NCBI GenBank assembly: GCA_013398275.1
Contig: VZSE01002351.1
Coordinates: forward strand, 228,964-292,963
From: Promerops cafer
Lineage: Eukaryota > Chordata > Aves > Passeriformes > Nectariniidae
DNA length: 64,000 bases
Reading direction: 5' to 3'
The notes under the pieces are model-generated. The model ran no database searches, was not told the DNA's origin, and saw only the letters and a program-made list of their open reading frames with translations. The translations under genes and the position numbers were made by a program. This document shows positions 47,309-61,480 of this stretch, one piece after another. Every line of letters starts with the position of its first letter. Positions within the stretch are counted from its first letter, which is position 1.

Positions 47309-50300
47309 TCTGTAACAGTATAATTAAGAGCAGACTTCGGTGCCGGGATGATAATCCTGTTCTTGGACCGGGAGCAACATAAAAAGTCAGCACAGTAATT
47401 CAGGTCTGAGAGAGTGCTAATGAGGAGTTAGTTACAAGGCAATTATTACTGCCAAGAATGCTTAATGCTTAAAGGAGATACAGTTGCTTCTTTCAAAATA
47501 GCTTCAACCCAGCCCTTAGCAAAGTTAAGGAGAATCCCAGGCATTGTGATTATATATTCCATTCTTGTGTGTGTATGGTCTAAACCAGCCTGGGATTTGT
47601 ACTGATGCAGACTTTAATCACACGGGGCTATTTTTTCCTTTGAAAGGGCATCTATGTGCATAGGGATGCAGATAAATCTTGAATACACTGAGATCCGAGG
47701 TCTTGACATCTCACTGGCTCCTGAGTCTCCGTGCCCATGAGAACCGAGCCTGCAGTGAGAAGCAGTTTGTGCTCCTGGATGGGTTATAACACGCCAGACT
47801 GAGCCACAGGTTTCACTCCACAGCTCCTGAAGGAGCACAAAGCACGTGGCTCCTTTCTAGGGGTTTTATGTTTTACACAGCTTGGCTGAAGGTTTTGCCA
47901 GGTTGAGCCATACACAGTTAATTACATCAATGCCAGTTTTCTATTCTTTTGGACACAAGCATCTTACAGAGTAATTCAGGCTCATATTGTCGTAACAGGA
48001 TAATTAAATATTGGTGACACTTTGTTGTTAAAAGACAATTCATGGCAGTTAAGGCTGTATATGGGCAGCAGGATTCCAGGGCCCTGTCCTGGTGCCTGTC
48101 CCAGCAGAGTCACGGCTTCAGGGCAGGGTAAAACCTGGATGCCTGTTACTATGCTCATTCCTTTTCCCTAGTGCCCATGCTCCTGTGAAAGGAGCACACT
48201 CCTAATCAGGGCATACCGTGATCAACACTTGCCAGACGCTTAAGCAATGACCTTGCCCAAGGCAGCATTGTTTCCTAGTTTGTTTTAACCATCAGAAAAG
48301 ACAATGTCATTTAATACGGTCTAATCCCTCTTTGTTAGGGAGTGTGTGTATGTGGATGGCAATAGCCATTACTGAGGCAAGAGAGTCATCCCTGCCTATG
48401 GCCATGTTCTATCCTTAACAGAAACTGCCCTTTCCTTTTTGGATGCTGTTCTGACAGTGTTCTTGTTAAGCTGCTCATTTTTGATAGCTGGAAAGATTCA
48501 TCCCTTCCTGTGAAGTGGTCACTTCAGTTCCTTCAGCATAACAAGGTATTCAAATGGATGTGCTGTCATGCAGGAGACATATGTTAGAGAGCAGCCTTTC
48601 TGCTGTCACCATGCTGGCTGTTGAGATTTGAGAATGAAATAGCAGTCCTCGTGATGGCCTTCAGGGAAAAGAGGAGCACATCTGGTAGCCAGCTCATGAA
48701 CCGGCATTTGAAGCACTGTGGAAGGAGACAGACACTCTTAGCATTAACTGCTCATAGATTTTGTATCACCATTACGTGAAATTTCTCAGCCTGCTTAAGA
48801 TGGGCTTAGATCATCTGCTGGCACACGCTGCAAGCACATTGATTTCTTACATTAATCTTTAAGCAGCAAAGCTTTTTATTTGATAGGCATGACTTAAGGC
48901 TGGTTTACCTGTGCTGTTCCTGCTGCCGTGGCTGACGTAATTGAGGAGTACAAAGCACCAGAAGAGGCAAGAGAGATTAGATGCTTACAGTGATACCTTG
49001 CCAAGTCCTCTGGAGCTATGTAGCTGCAGCTGGGGTGGAAGGGCTTTCCAAATTTTTAACTTGACTTCTAATTCTGAACTACGTGTCTGAGCCTGGATCA
49101 GATGGAAATTGCCTCCTCTTCAGTTCAGCCTACAGAAAGGGAGACAGAGCAGCTGTAATGCTAAGGCCTGAACTTTCCTGGCAGGTGAACACTGCTGACT
49201 TCTTGCTCAAGTGAGAGTAACAGGCTTCCCCTTCCCTCTGAGCTGTTGTAAGAGCAGCAACCTGCAGCTGGTGGGAAATAGTAGCTTTCACTGTTTGCAA
49301 AGAAAAATCATGCCTGTCCCTGAATCCACACAGCCCCATTTGAGTGGACTCCTGATTCAGCTGTGGCAGTACAAGAGCTGGTAGTCCCTGCTACTTGTTC
49401 ATTGCCTTTTCCCGGGAATTAATGCCCTCCCAGGATGTGTTTGCAGAGATGCATGTGTAAGTACTCCTCAACCTACTTCAATCAAACTGGGCTAGCAAAA
49501 ACCTCCTACTTAATCCATTTAAGTCTGGCCTAGGCTGACCGAAGTAGCTGAGGGGGTGTCCACACGAGCCTACTCTGCAGGCAGATCTCAAGAGGTGGTA
49601 ATTTCTACAAGAAGTAGGACGGGCTGAGCAGGGGGAGTGGATCTGAATCAGCAGCTTCTCCCATCCTCTGGGCTGCAGGCAGAGGAGAACTCCAGCACAT
49701 GGCCCCGCTGGGCAGCCTGGCAGGCACAGCTTGGGAAGCTGCAGCAGAGCAGCTGTTTCCCCATACACACCTTCCCAGAGTTACAGCAGCAGCAGAACTT
49801 TGTGCCCAGCAGCTGTGGCCGAGAATGCACAGAAGAATAAAGACCCTGCAAGCTCCTCAAGCTCCCCTGTTCAAGTCTTTGTCCTTGGTCAAGTGCTGGT
49901 GACTGTAGGGGTCCAGATTATGGTCAAATTAGCATCAAAATGGATGCTTGCCATTTGTGTTGCCAATTCCTGGAACAACCGCAAGCACACACATTCCTTG
50001 GATGTCTGCAGTATGGCAGCTTCCTCTGAGAGGTGTCTGATCCAGAGCTTGTGTAGTACTGGGCTCACAGACCCACATAAAGCATACACAAGAGCTGGGA
50101 TCAGTGCTGGGAAGGGCTTCCTTACTTCCAACATAGTGCTGCTGTTAAGACCCTTGTCATGGAGGTTGCAAGTATTTACCTGGCCCTTTAGTTGGCTTGG
50201 GTGTGCAGAGGAATTTTAACCTCAAATCTCTTAAGGTTAGTGTTTTCATAAGATTTGGATTAGATGTGAAAGGAGATCTAAGTGGTGTTTAGGAGTGGGG

Positions 50301-51909
50301 GCAGGGAGTGCATCTGTATAAATTCTATGCCATGGCTGTAACTTTATGTTGAAGGGACAGCCCCTAACAAGGGGTACAATGTGCCCTAACCGTTGCATTC
50401 CTGCTGAGGTGTTTTTCTCTCTCCATTAGCAACTTTTACTGATCTCATTTTTTTTAATGAGTAGGAAGTAAGTCAAAGGTTGAAGTGATCTTCCTCCTTC
50501 AGGAATTAACTGACAAAGTTCCCCTTTCTTTTAGATGAGGCAGAAGTTTAGAGGTTGCACAGATACCAGAAACACTTATGCAAGGGATGTGAATGAGGAG
50601 GAAATACTCACTGCTCTCATTGTTTTAGGGCCTGAAGAAAGATGACGAGCCTTCAGGCGATTCCCAGCCTGCTACTGATCCTCCTGCTTTGTCTCCCTGC
50701 CTCTTACCCACTCCTGGCTGGGAGGGACAGGAACTGGGAATGGAAGCTGCATGCTTTCTGACGAATCTCTGGCCAGATCTCTCTGTAAAAAAGATTCAGC
50801 CAATCTGTGTCCCCTTTATGCAGCACAAAGAGATGAGGCAGGGCAGTGCAGTTGCTCATACATATTTCAAATATTTTCTTTTTTTTTTTTCCTTAGGGTT
50901 GTTTTCACTTCTAGTTTAAAACAGGGTAAAACTGGCTGCCATAAAGCAAGCTCCTCTTTTATATAGTTTATTCTTGTTGATTTAAAAACAAGAATCTGAG
51001 AAAGATTTGCCAGTGTAGCATTTGCTATGCAATATTTACATGCAGCTGCTTTGAACTAAATTCCCAGCAGAAGTGAAAGGATTTTGAGGCTTCCAGATCT
51101 TAGCAGACTACTGTTTTTTTGCAGACAGAAATCTGTATCATATGTACTTCTCCAGAGATCCCTCCCAGCCAGCTAGGACTGTACTTTCGTTCTCCTACCC
51201 ACTGAGACATATTACCAGCTTTTGGGGGGGGGATCCTTCTGGACCTAGAAAGTTAATTAGTTTTGCTTGCAAGTGTCTGCAACTGAAGTGACTGATTACT
51301 TTTTGGAGGGAAGGAAAACTTGTCTCTAGAGTTGAAAACAGCAAAAGCCTGCAAATTTGTATATAATTTGGTGCTTATTTCTCTTCTGTGGGGCAACATT
51401 CTTCTCCATATGTGGGGAAAATTTTTCAACTGTTCTATTTCAGTTCTGGCATTGTAGGTTGAATGATAAATCTAATCTTACGTAACAAGAATATGATCAG
51501 GAGTATTTGAAGGCCATTTGCAAATCAAATGCTGGTAATTTCAGGTAACATAGTCTTGCCTTACTTTCCTCCAGCCTGGCCAGTTTCACAGAAGCTGAGA
51601 ATCCGTTGACTCTGATAGTTTTTTTTAGGCAATGAAACCATGATCTAATCCAGGGCCAGAGCAGTAAACAAGTGGTTTGCTGTTTGGACATGTAAGGTAA
51701 CTAACTCAATTAAGGGAATGCAGGTTGCCTTAAGGTGAGGTGAGGATGTCTCCTGTGTCCACTCCTTGGTGGCGATGACAACTTCAGCGAGCGGATGCTT
51801 TTCTCCTTAGGAGCAGGATCAGTTTGATGTCCCAAAAATCTTATTAGGTATTCTGTTCATTCTTCAGAGAAGTATCATGAGGGTTAATTATTTCTCTGCT
51901 CTGACTCAG

Positions 51910-52069
51910 ACAGTGATTTTGTGCCAGAGGATTCTGGCAGTAAGTATAATCCTAGTGATACCCTCAGTGAGGAAACCATTGTTAACGATGTTGATGAGGA
52001 AGCGCTAATGGAAGCTGAACCAGAGCCTGATATAGAAACTGAGAGACCTAAGGCAAACAAAGGAAAGAG
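51910..52069 (+). other. Putative orphan coding exon, acidic
   Basis: A good acceptor (ttatttctctgctctgactcag) opens a frame with a strikingly acidic, protein-like translation. It reads SDFVPEDSGSKYNPSDTLSE, then ETIVNDVDEEALMEAEPEPD and IETERPKANKGKR. The frame stays open to 52121. A weak donor AG|gttgga at 52070 would leave two bases. An alternative strong donor-like site (A|gtaagt) lies inside at 51939. A phase-compatible candidate follows at 54137. I recognise no family; Asp/Ser/Glu-rich leaders of this kind are common in nuclear proteins. It could be an exon of an unannotated gene, a pseudogene remnant or chance. Confidence 0.3.
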
Positions 52070-52559
52070 GTTGGAAACTTGGCTGTTTTCAGCCTTCCAT
52101 AGCAGATCTGATGAAAAATAACTCTTTGTCTTCTTCCCCCTTGCACCTCCCCATCCAAACTCAGGCTGCAGAGTGGCTCTCCTGGGGCTGAGCTGTGCTA
52201 CAGGGAGGGAGGAGCTGTGCTGCTCAAGTCCTGGTGCCTGGCATTCCCTAGGGAAGATGTGCAGCAAGGAGCAGGTTTCAGGGTGTCTCCTCTGTAAAAC
52301 TGGGTTGCCAGATGGGGGCTGAGGGCCTCGCTCTGCCCAGGCTCCAGCAAGGCATTGCTCCAGAGCCACTTGGCACCGTGAATTATAAATACATTGGCCA
52401 TGTTACTCTATTTAGGACCAGTGCTCTGGAGTTAGATGAATGCATGAATAAAACATTTTCTGGGCTGCTTTTCCCTCTCTCAGTATTTTATAAACTCACG
52501 ATAAAGACTGTGGATATTTAACTTGCTTGTAACTGTGCTGAGGAGGGCAGAAGGGATCC

Positions 52560-54060
52560 CTGCACCAGCACACAGACCTAAGCATAACTTAGTCCTTTAG
52601 GATTTTTCCTTGTCCCAAAGAGATTCTTTTCCTCTCCTGGTCTCGTGTGGTTTCCAAGGCCCAGTTTAAACACATACAATGACATAGGATAGATAGCTAT
52701 TTTCCATACATGGCCTTGTATGGTTGTTCAGCAGGAAGCATTCAGTGCTTTAAGACAGTACTGAAAGGGGTTCTGTTCTGCTCTCCAAAAGAGAAGCAGG
52801 CACGATTATCTTGGGTCACATCTTTCTTGTGTGTCTGGTGAAACCAGACATCTGAGTTGTTTCAGTCTGTGACCTTACCCTGTGCTTCCTGAGGATCTCA
52901 CAGCTTTCAGTTGTCTCTAGTTTATATGCAGGATTCTTCAGTCCCCCTGGCAATCTGCATTCTTTCTTGAGCTTTTTCCTGGTATCTTGGGCCCTTGGGA
53001 GATCACAGCCTTGCCTTGGTTTCTATGTGGTCACTCCAATAATTCACTACCTTAATCTGGATCCCTCTGCTGAACAGGCTTAAAGGTGTTCATGGTCTTC
53101 TCTGATGTTTCTTGATGCTATTTAACCTATACAGTGTTCTTTCAACTTGCATCCTTCCTGGAAGCCTCCAGAAGCAGTACAGCAGGCTCCAACATTTCCT
53201 GACACTGCGGCCCCTTATAGCAGCCAGCAACTTACACATTTGTCATTCAGCTCACAATCTGCTTTGCTGTTTCTGGCACCTTACGGTTGCTCTCTCATTC
53301 CCTGACATGCTATAGCCTTCTTCAGGCTCAGCAGCTGCTCCAAGAAGGTTCCTAAGGCTGAGGAGCTTTTTGCTGAAAGCATTTTCCAGATTCTCCCTTA
53401 TGCTCTCTAGCAATGAATTATATCTTTTTTCTATTTTGTGATATGATGTATTTATCCTTGGCATATTTCTAATTGTTCTTCATTTAACTTTATTGGTCCC
53501 TGATGTCCAGCATCATGTGTTATTCACCATAAAATAGGGACACTCTGACTTTGTTATTTCAAGCATCCTTGTAGCTCTACCCAGCTTTTGTAGCTCTTCT
53601 AGATGTGATTGTGTTCAGTAACATTCCTTCATGTTAGCTGACTGTCTTGTGTCCCCAGCAATTCTCAACCTTCTCTGCTTTTCCTCGTCATCCTGAGGCT
53701 TGCATCTCACACCACTGTGAGGCCTTCTCAGACAACTCTGCCATGAGGATGTGTCCTCTGGTTTTCTGTATCACCCTGGGATGTTTCTTGACATACATAT
53801 CTTATTCAGCTTTCCTTATGTCCCACAGCACTACACAGGCTTTTCCTACATCCTCAGCAACTTTCATGGTACTCTGATGTCCCCTGGCTGTTATCTGGCT
53901 GTCTTTGATCTTTCCCAGCTGAATTGCAGCACTCTCTTAATATCCCTCAATATATCCTCTATGATCTTCACAGACACCTCTGGCTTGCTAATGGTTATTT
54001 CCACATTCTTTTTTAAGTTTGACTCAAAACAGTTTCACTCATCTACAAATGTTTGCAGTC
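52560..54060. other. Pyrimidine-rich, strand-asymmetric stretch
   Basis: Over about 1.5 kb the plus strand is strongly C+T rich, so the minus strand is purine-rich and gives Lys/Glu-rich short open frames. The longest is 70 codons at 53464-53252 (TSYHKIEKRYNSLLESIREN and on). None is splice-supported or recognised. It may be a decayed element or simply biased sequence. Confidence 0.4.
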
Positions 54061-54136
54061 ATGCAGCCAAAAAATACTTTCTGATAAAGTAGTAGTTCAA
54101 GCATTTGTTTTGTTTCTCTGACAACATTTTCTTTAG

Positions 54137-54230
54137 GAAAATACATAGCTGTACTAATGAATTTTGGGATCAGGAGATTGTCACTGCATTTGCAGAAATG
54201 TACAGGAGCAGTCTGAGGCTCTTTTACTAA
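54137..54230 (+). other. Putative terminal exon, phase-compatible with 51910-52069
   Basis: The acceptor is cattttctttag. The first base completes an Arg codon with the AG left by the segment at 51910-52069, and the frame then reads KIHSCTNEFWDQEIVTAFAE, MYRSSLRLFY and a stop (54228-54230). The mixed charged and aromatic composition is compatible with coding, but it is only 30 codons. A donor-like AAG|gtgagt follows the stop at about 54244, which argues against a simple terminal exon. Confidence 0.2.
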
Positions 54231-57200
54231 ATTACTAAAATAAGGTGAGTATTATACCATGTGAGCTTGCCCTGTGTGTAAGGACCCTGCAGCAAATAAG
54301 ACAGGCAGAGCTCTTGAAAATTTGATCCATAGCTTCCATAAAGAGAAGCAGTGCCTTTGCTTATCTTTGATAAAATCCATATCACTGTTCAATGCAAATT
54401 CACCTGGTAATATTAACAATGTACTTGAAATACTTGGGTTCTTTGGAAGATTAAATTGTTGCCATTCTTATATTAGACATCTTTACTCATAATGACTAAT
54501 AAGAAAACCCTGAGTCGGACATGAGGAAGCAATTTTTACTTGCCTGCTTGCAGGTCCCAAAATCTGCTTGATGTTTGAAGTTTTCAAACAGAAGAAAAGA
54601 AACAGATGCTGAAGTTTATGAAGCTGTAGAATTTGCTTTATTCTTGTATCACCTCTTGAAAATAAACAAGCATGAAATAATACAGATTACGTTGCTCATT
54701 AGCTATTTATGTTGCACTATCATCAATCATCTGGTATAATGTAAGCCAACAGCATCCATTCTACATGGATACCATTATAGAGTGAATATTTCTCCTTCAT
54801 AAAAATTCTAATGGTCAAGTATGTTTGTATACTTTTTCCTTGTCCCCAGTGCTTTGATTGCAGTAAGAATCCTAAAATACGTTTGTTCCTGTTGTCCTGT
54901 GCAAACGTCCTGCACCCAATCCTGGTTTCCACTTAGAAAAATTGCAGAAAAACCCAATGTGATATAAATCATACAGTAGTGCATTACAGTTTTATTTAGT
55001 TCCTTAGTCAACCATGCTTTTAGTTATCCCCAGCACTAGATGCCATGTTTAACAGTGCAAAGGCTACATGCTTATGTGCTTACTTTATTTCCTTTACTGC
55101 CCAAGTTCTAAAGCAGTCAACAGCACTTTAAATATGGATTTATGACTGCTCACGTACCCCTGAACTGCAGGGGAGGGAGGATAAAAATGTTACTGAGTAC
55201 AGTGGGGTCAATTTCTTTTTGCATGAAAGGGCTGTTTAGCAGAGGGGGAGGAAGGTGAACCTGGTGCCAGCTATTTTTGCACTGGCCAAGTCCTGCCATC
55301 AAAACTGCACGGAGGCTGTGCTAACTTAACTCTGCAGCAGGGTCAAGTTAAACTTCCACAAGTACACTTCTACAGACCCCTGCTCCTTCCCTTCCCCTCT
55401 ATTCACTTCTGGGACAAGTGCAGAAACCATCTCAGCTGGCTGGACCTCGTCACGTGAAGGCTGTGATGGTTGTGACTGCTCTGGAGAGCCTAATTCAGCA
55501 AGGGATCCAAGTTCAGTCACGGCCTCACTGGGTATAAATGGTATTTTTTAACATGAAAGCTGAGCTGGACCTGGAAGCTTTTAAAACTTGTAGTTTTGGG
55601 GGGAAAAGAAAACAAAAATATACTGAATATAGTCTGTATTACTTTTGGATCTGATGGATGTTTCTTTTATTGTTTTTCCTTGGTAGGAATTTCCGTGGTG
55701 TGAAGGATTTCCCTGTGGGTGCAGAGTGAGCATGAAGGGTCCTCTGGAGGTAATTTGGTCCTATTTCCATTCCAAGTGAAGCCACATAGTGAGGCTGCTC
55801 TCTGATGATTCTTCCCTGAGAGATGGCCCAGAAAGTAAATACTTCAAGTTTAGATTAGGAAAGCATTTCTTAAGCTTCTTGTGAGCACAGATTGACCTCT
55901 CCTGAATCATTTGTCTTCCCAAAATTTTTCTGAGTGCAGCAGTTCTGCCCAGACTAGGGAACAGCTTAAAATTCTGCTGATAGCAACAACTCAAATTCCT
56001 CCAAGGTGAGGGAGTGAGAATTGATCAAAGTTTACTTGTTTGATGTGTGAAGATCCTTTTCCTTGCCTTGGAAGAACTGCACTGCAGTGAGCAGTTACAT
56101 GAGCTTGCATAAGTACTTGCAGCCAGTTCTCATGGCCATATCCTGCAGGAAATGAGCAGTGTCTAGTAAGTAGACCAATTATGATTCTTTATTTTGTTTT
56201 ATTACTATGTATCTCTTTTCCTTTCTCAAATTTGCCTAACTTTATGATTCATGCTTCTTAGTTAAGAAAGAAAATATTTTTTCTCTCTGACATGTTTTAG
56301 ACTTCTGGTGATTCTATATGAATCCTTTTCGTTGGAAGGGATACCCTGAACTGTCTTTGGCCTAGCACTGGATAAATATAAGAAAGAGAGAACTGCTGGA
56401 TTGAACAGAGGCATTGCAAAATTAAGTTTTCTGCTGCTTTTGCTTTGTAATTTGCCTCCTGGTTGATGTAGCAGCATTACCTTTAGCAGTACCTGTTCTC
56501 TCTTTAGCCTCTGTATTGATATTTCTCCCAATAAGTGAGGAATCTATTTTTGTGAGCATCTTGTGACAACCGGCTCAAGTGACATAAGCCACTGAACAGC
56601 TATTGAACAAATCCAGGCTAGATTCAGAATAGGAAATTAGAGGGTGAAGTCTCCACATCCAAATAGCAACAACAGATTCATCTGGACCAAATTTTTGTCC
56701 TTCAGCCTCTGCTTGGTGTGACAACTGCCCACTTAAAATAGCATTGAAATGAAAAAGAAAGGAAGCTGTGTCAGTACTTTCAGTCCCACTGCGGAAGGTG
56801 TTGGTTCACCCCTAATGCATAATGCACAGCCTCTCCAAAATACACATCCCATCAGTTCCCAGGATCTGCAAGGTTATAAAGCAGCTTGGAAAAGAAAAGG
56901 AAGAATAACTTCTCCAAAGGCAGCTAGAGAGAGAAGTCTGAGAGAGCTCTGGATATAATTACCTGAGCTGGAGTCTGGCCAGGAGAGTGCTGAGCTAAGG
57001 AACAGTAAAGTCCTGACTCTGCACAAGAGATCCAGACAAATTTAAAAGAAACTACAATAACAGAAGTGGGATTTGAGCATCTGGGAAGACGTTTGAGAGA
57101 GTGAATGAATACAAACTAAGGCCTCTAGGGAGTCTGAAAGGAAACAAAAGGAGCAAAATGAAATACAGTGTATAATGGTAATAGATGTGGCACTGACTGT

Positions 57201-60200
57201 CTTACACTCAGGGCTACCTGATAAAACTCTTCCTTCTGCATGATCTGAGATCTAACTTCTCTGAGTTTATTTACCTCTCTGTACAAGCCAGACTACATGA
57301 ACATGGATGGAAATGAGACACTGTTGTGTTCTTAAACAGTGATGAATAAGAACTGAGTCAGACCTGACAAATATGTTGAATTTTTAACAAGTACCAGGTT
57401 AATTAGCCACCATTAACGGAAAGTTTGTGCAGGAAGAAGGATTTCTCTCTGTTGGGGTGCTCCCCAGCTGAGGAGACCTGGTCTCTGGCCAGAAGTATTT
57501 TACCTTTAATCCCCAGTTTCTTAAAGGGTAGTTATTCTAACACTTGGCCACTGTTTCTTGACAGAACTGGTATCATAGAAACATTTCAATTTTCATTCAC
57601 TTTTTCCTCTTTTATAAACTTTCCTCTTCTTTGAAGTCTTCGCAGCTCCACAATAAGCAAACCAATATACCCGACAGAAGGATGGTAAGGGTCTGCTATT
57701 AACTGCCTTTCATTTCAAGATCCTATTTTTGGGGTGATTGTTTTTGTATTTGTTGGGAGCTCGGAGCATACCCAGGCAGCTACCATTGCTCAGACCATGC
57801 CCAAAGCTTTTTGGTCCTTCCAAACTGTTCTCATTCAGGCACTCCAAATGGTTTATAAGGTTTGTTAAAGAGATGTGGTTTAAAAAGGAATGCAAATGAA
57901 AAACTAGAGAGCTGATGGATGAGAGCAGGGAAGGTGGTCCAAAAGGCAATGGTAAAACAAGGAAAAAAGAATAAAAATAGAAAAGGAAGGGCTGGAGGGA
58001 AGGTGGAACATGAGGAAATCCAAGTGGGGTAGTGTCTGGAATCTGAAACTGTGCATTCTTCCCACTGGCAGGTTTTTTCTTACTTTCTCTAAGCTGTTCC
58101 TTTTTTCACATTTCTTTTTCCCCCTGGCTCATTTGTTTTATGCCAAGAGGCTTATTTGTCTTTCCTGGCTTATTTGTAGTGCATCTGGATTTAGGCGCCC
58201 TGATAAATCAGTTCTTCTGAAGACTGTGATCTAAAAAGGAATGTTGAGTTGGATTTTGAGCTAATTTAAACTGATACACATCTGATGAAGTGAAGTTTAG
58301 CCATCTAAAATTCCACTGCTTGAGCAAATGCATAAACAATGAACATTATTCCCCTTCAGTGTGTCAGAAAAAGATACTGTCTGCTCCTTCCAAAGAGATT
58401 ATTTTACATTTGAGACACGTACCTATAAATGTCTGTATTTTGCAGTTTTGAAAATCTAAGCGTGGAAATGTATTATGTTAAGACATTCCACATGCTTCAA
58501 GAGATTGTCTTCTACTGAGCACATTATTTTTGAGAAGAGCTAAACCTGTCATTAGTTTTATCTGCCTGAATGTATTGGCTTAATTATGTGTTTTATTTGC
58601 TCTATAATATCATGTGTGCTTACTGTGCTTCAGCAGACAAACATAAGCTGGGGTCAGAGTGCAAGCTCAGACAACAGTCTGCAATTTTCAATACCCTGCA
58701 GAATTTGGGATTTCATTAGCAATTTTTGGTTTTGTTTTATTTTTAAACACAGAATGAGAACACAATGGAACTGATTCATCTTGGTCACTGTACTTATATG
58801 ACTGGCTTTGAATTGAAATAATATATTTTAGTGGCAACTTTGCTTCTGATCTTAGGGAAAGCACTGATGGGAATTAGTTAGCTGCTGTGACTTAAAAAAA
58901 AGGGCACATAATTAGAATTCAGATTTTAATCTTGCTGCCTTTGAAAGCGAAACAAAATCATTAACAATCTAAAATCATGTCCCTTGCTACTTTTTGCCTC
59001 AGTCAGAGGAAGCCTGATTCCCACTGATGCCAAGAACATTACTCCATGTTGAGAGATGAGCTCTGGTGAATTTTGCTGCAGCAGCTACAGAAGTGGCTGC
59101 CTTGGCTTCCCACCTACTGCTTTGCTGGAGGTTATTGCCACCCAGGCAACCTTGGGTGTAAAGAGCCTGTCACACCTCAGTTTCCTCATGGAAAGCCTGA
59201 CTGTCTACTTACATTCACCTTAGCTGAATTTTTGACTGGATTTTTGACTGAGTTTGCACTGGTGTCTCTGCAGGGGTGGAGTTAAGGACTTCCTGCTGCA
59301 TCAGGTGGAAACCTTCAGAAGGACAGGTGAGCTGAGGGTGGCAGCTCTTGACTGTACCACAGCAATGCTCATCTGGCAGAGTCAGCTCGTGGTGTAGGAC
59401 AGCTGTGTGTCAACAGCAATTACACAAAAAAAAAGATTAGGGACTTCAGTGGCAAAATAAACAAAAATGTACCTGTATGGAAATAAGAGAAAGGTAAAAT
59501 GCTTTAAGGTCCAAACGAGATACACATGGTGAGTAAAGTGACATCTTCCTTTTCCAGCAGATATTTTTGTTGTCATATGCACGAGGGCCAAGTGCCACCA
59601 CACCTGTGGTGCTTAGTCCTTGGTTATCTCTGAAAATATGAAAATTACACTTGGAATGAAAGTGCAAGAACACTGTGGCCTCCACTGGATCTACCACCTG
59701 TCATTAGAGAAAAGAGCTACCAGCAACTTTCAACATTTGAGTGGCATCCAGGCTGCCAGCCCTAACTAACTGTTCTTGCTCTGTAGACCTACTGGAGACA
59801 TGTTTGGACATCTAACTTCCTAATTAGTTATTCACCTGCGTCCTGACCAGAAGCAAAACACATTTGTCCAGCAAACTGTGCAATCGCTCTGGGAACTGCT
59901 GAGCTCCTGCCTTTTTGGTGTGCTGTTGAAAATCAAATTATGTAGTTTGAGCAACAGAACTGTAATTAGGGTCGGTAGAAAATTGTGGGTAGGATAATAT
60001 TATGGATTCTGCAATTTTTTGTCATGTTTCTCCATCATATGCCAGAAAACAGAAGTTTTATTGCTTGACAGTGCATTAACACTGTCAGTGAAACATCCTC
60101 TGCTTCCTGATGTGGAACTGGCCCTTCTGTGAGCCTGTTCCAAGGCTGGCCTCAATTTACAATAATTCACAACTGTGTTCCTCCTGGATTTGATGGCAAA

Positions 60201-61445
60201 GTTCTTGTTAACTCCTGTAGGAGCTGGACAGGTCTAGGCAGGGAAAATAGGGATGGATAAGGAAGATGGTAGAACAGAGCTGAGAAGAAAAGAAAGCAGG
60301 CTATGGTATTACATTATAATCTCCCCAGTTATCACTGGCTCTCATACTGTTACCACCAGAAGGCTTTTTCATGGATTAAAATTACATTATAACTAAAAGT
60401 TAATCAGTTCTTATTTTCCTGTTCTCCATCACACTCAGAAAATCTCTGCTCTAGGCTACTGCTTCTTCTGCCTCTGGGCTCTTAAGCTCCTCCTTTTTCT
60501 CCTTGGATTTTCTTTTCCTAACCCCTCATCCTTCCTGCACATCTTTATTCCAGCTGTTTCCAGATCTTGCCTCTTGGGGGGCCCCATTCTCTCCACTTGC
60601 ACCATTCCAACCCCCAGAATAATCAGCTGTGGGCAGGCTACGGACTGACTGTGATGTGTCATTGTTGGCCCTTTTAGCCAGGAGAATACACCTCTTGAGA
60701 TCATTCTTTCAGGATGTCAGCAAATTCAGGCAAACATTACAAGACTGATATCATAATTGGAAGGCTGCCTAGGATCAGTTTTTATAGGAAAAAAAAATAT
60801 ATAAAAATTAACTCTTGTGACTATAGTGGTGGTCTGACAACGTAATACAGGTTCAAATAGTTATTAAGGTAATGCCAGATTCAGGCTCAACCTTCATTTC
60901 TTGTGACAGGAGAGGGAAATAAAAATAAAGAAGGAAAAAAAAGAGCTAATTGTGGAAAAGAAGCACAGAAACAGAAGAGGTGGAAAGGAAAAGAGTGATG
61001 AAGAAATATAGAATGCTTTCATTTTTTGTTGAAAAAGTGTGAAAAAAAAATAAAAGCCCAAGAAGCAAAGAAAAAAATAAAAGGAAGAAGAGTAGGAAGA
61101 AAAGCGAGATATGCTGGGGGTTGGTTGAATTCTATTTGAGCACTGCAGTGAAAAGTTCTAGCTATGGAATTACAGTCCAGGTGCTTTAGATTGTGAAGTT
61201 GTCTGTGAAGAGACTGGATCTCTGACTTAGGGACTACCACCACCCAAACACTTCCTAGGAATAAAAGGCTGAAGTAACCATGGAGCACCAGAGGACTTGG
61301 AGGAACCTTTGCATGAGGTGTAAGAAATAGACTGGATAAAAATGGAAGTGCTCAGAGCAGATGAGCAATGGTTGAGCTACAGTTGTATTCCTGTACTTCC
61401 TGCTTTCTGAAGGCAGTGACATTACAAATTCCCTTCACACTACTT

Positions 61446-61480
61446 TATGTGTGTGTGCATATATATACACAAACACATGC
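61446..61480. repeat. Compound TG/TA/CA simple repeat
   Basis: This is tgtgtgtgtgcatatatata followed by cacaaacacatg, a short alternating purine-pyrimidine tract. Confidence 0.8.

Noticed and set aside
51884..52369. 161-codon minus-strand open frame
   Set aside because: Its C-terminal part is the antisense of the acidic segment (Ser-rich mirror), and the rest has no resemblance or splice support.
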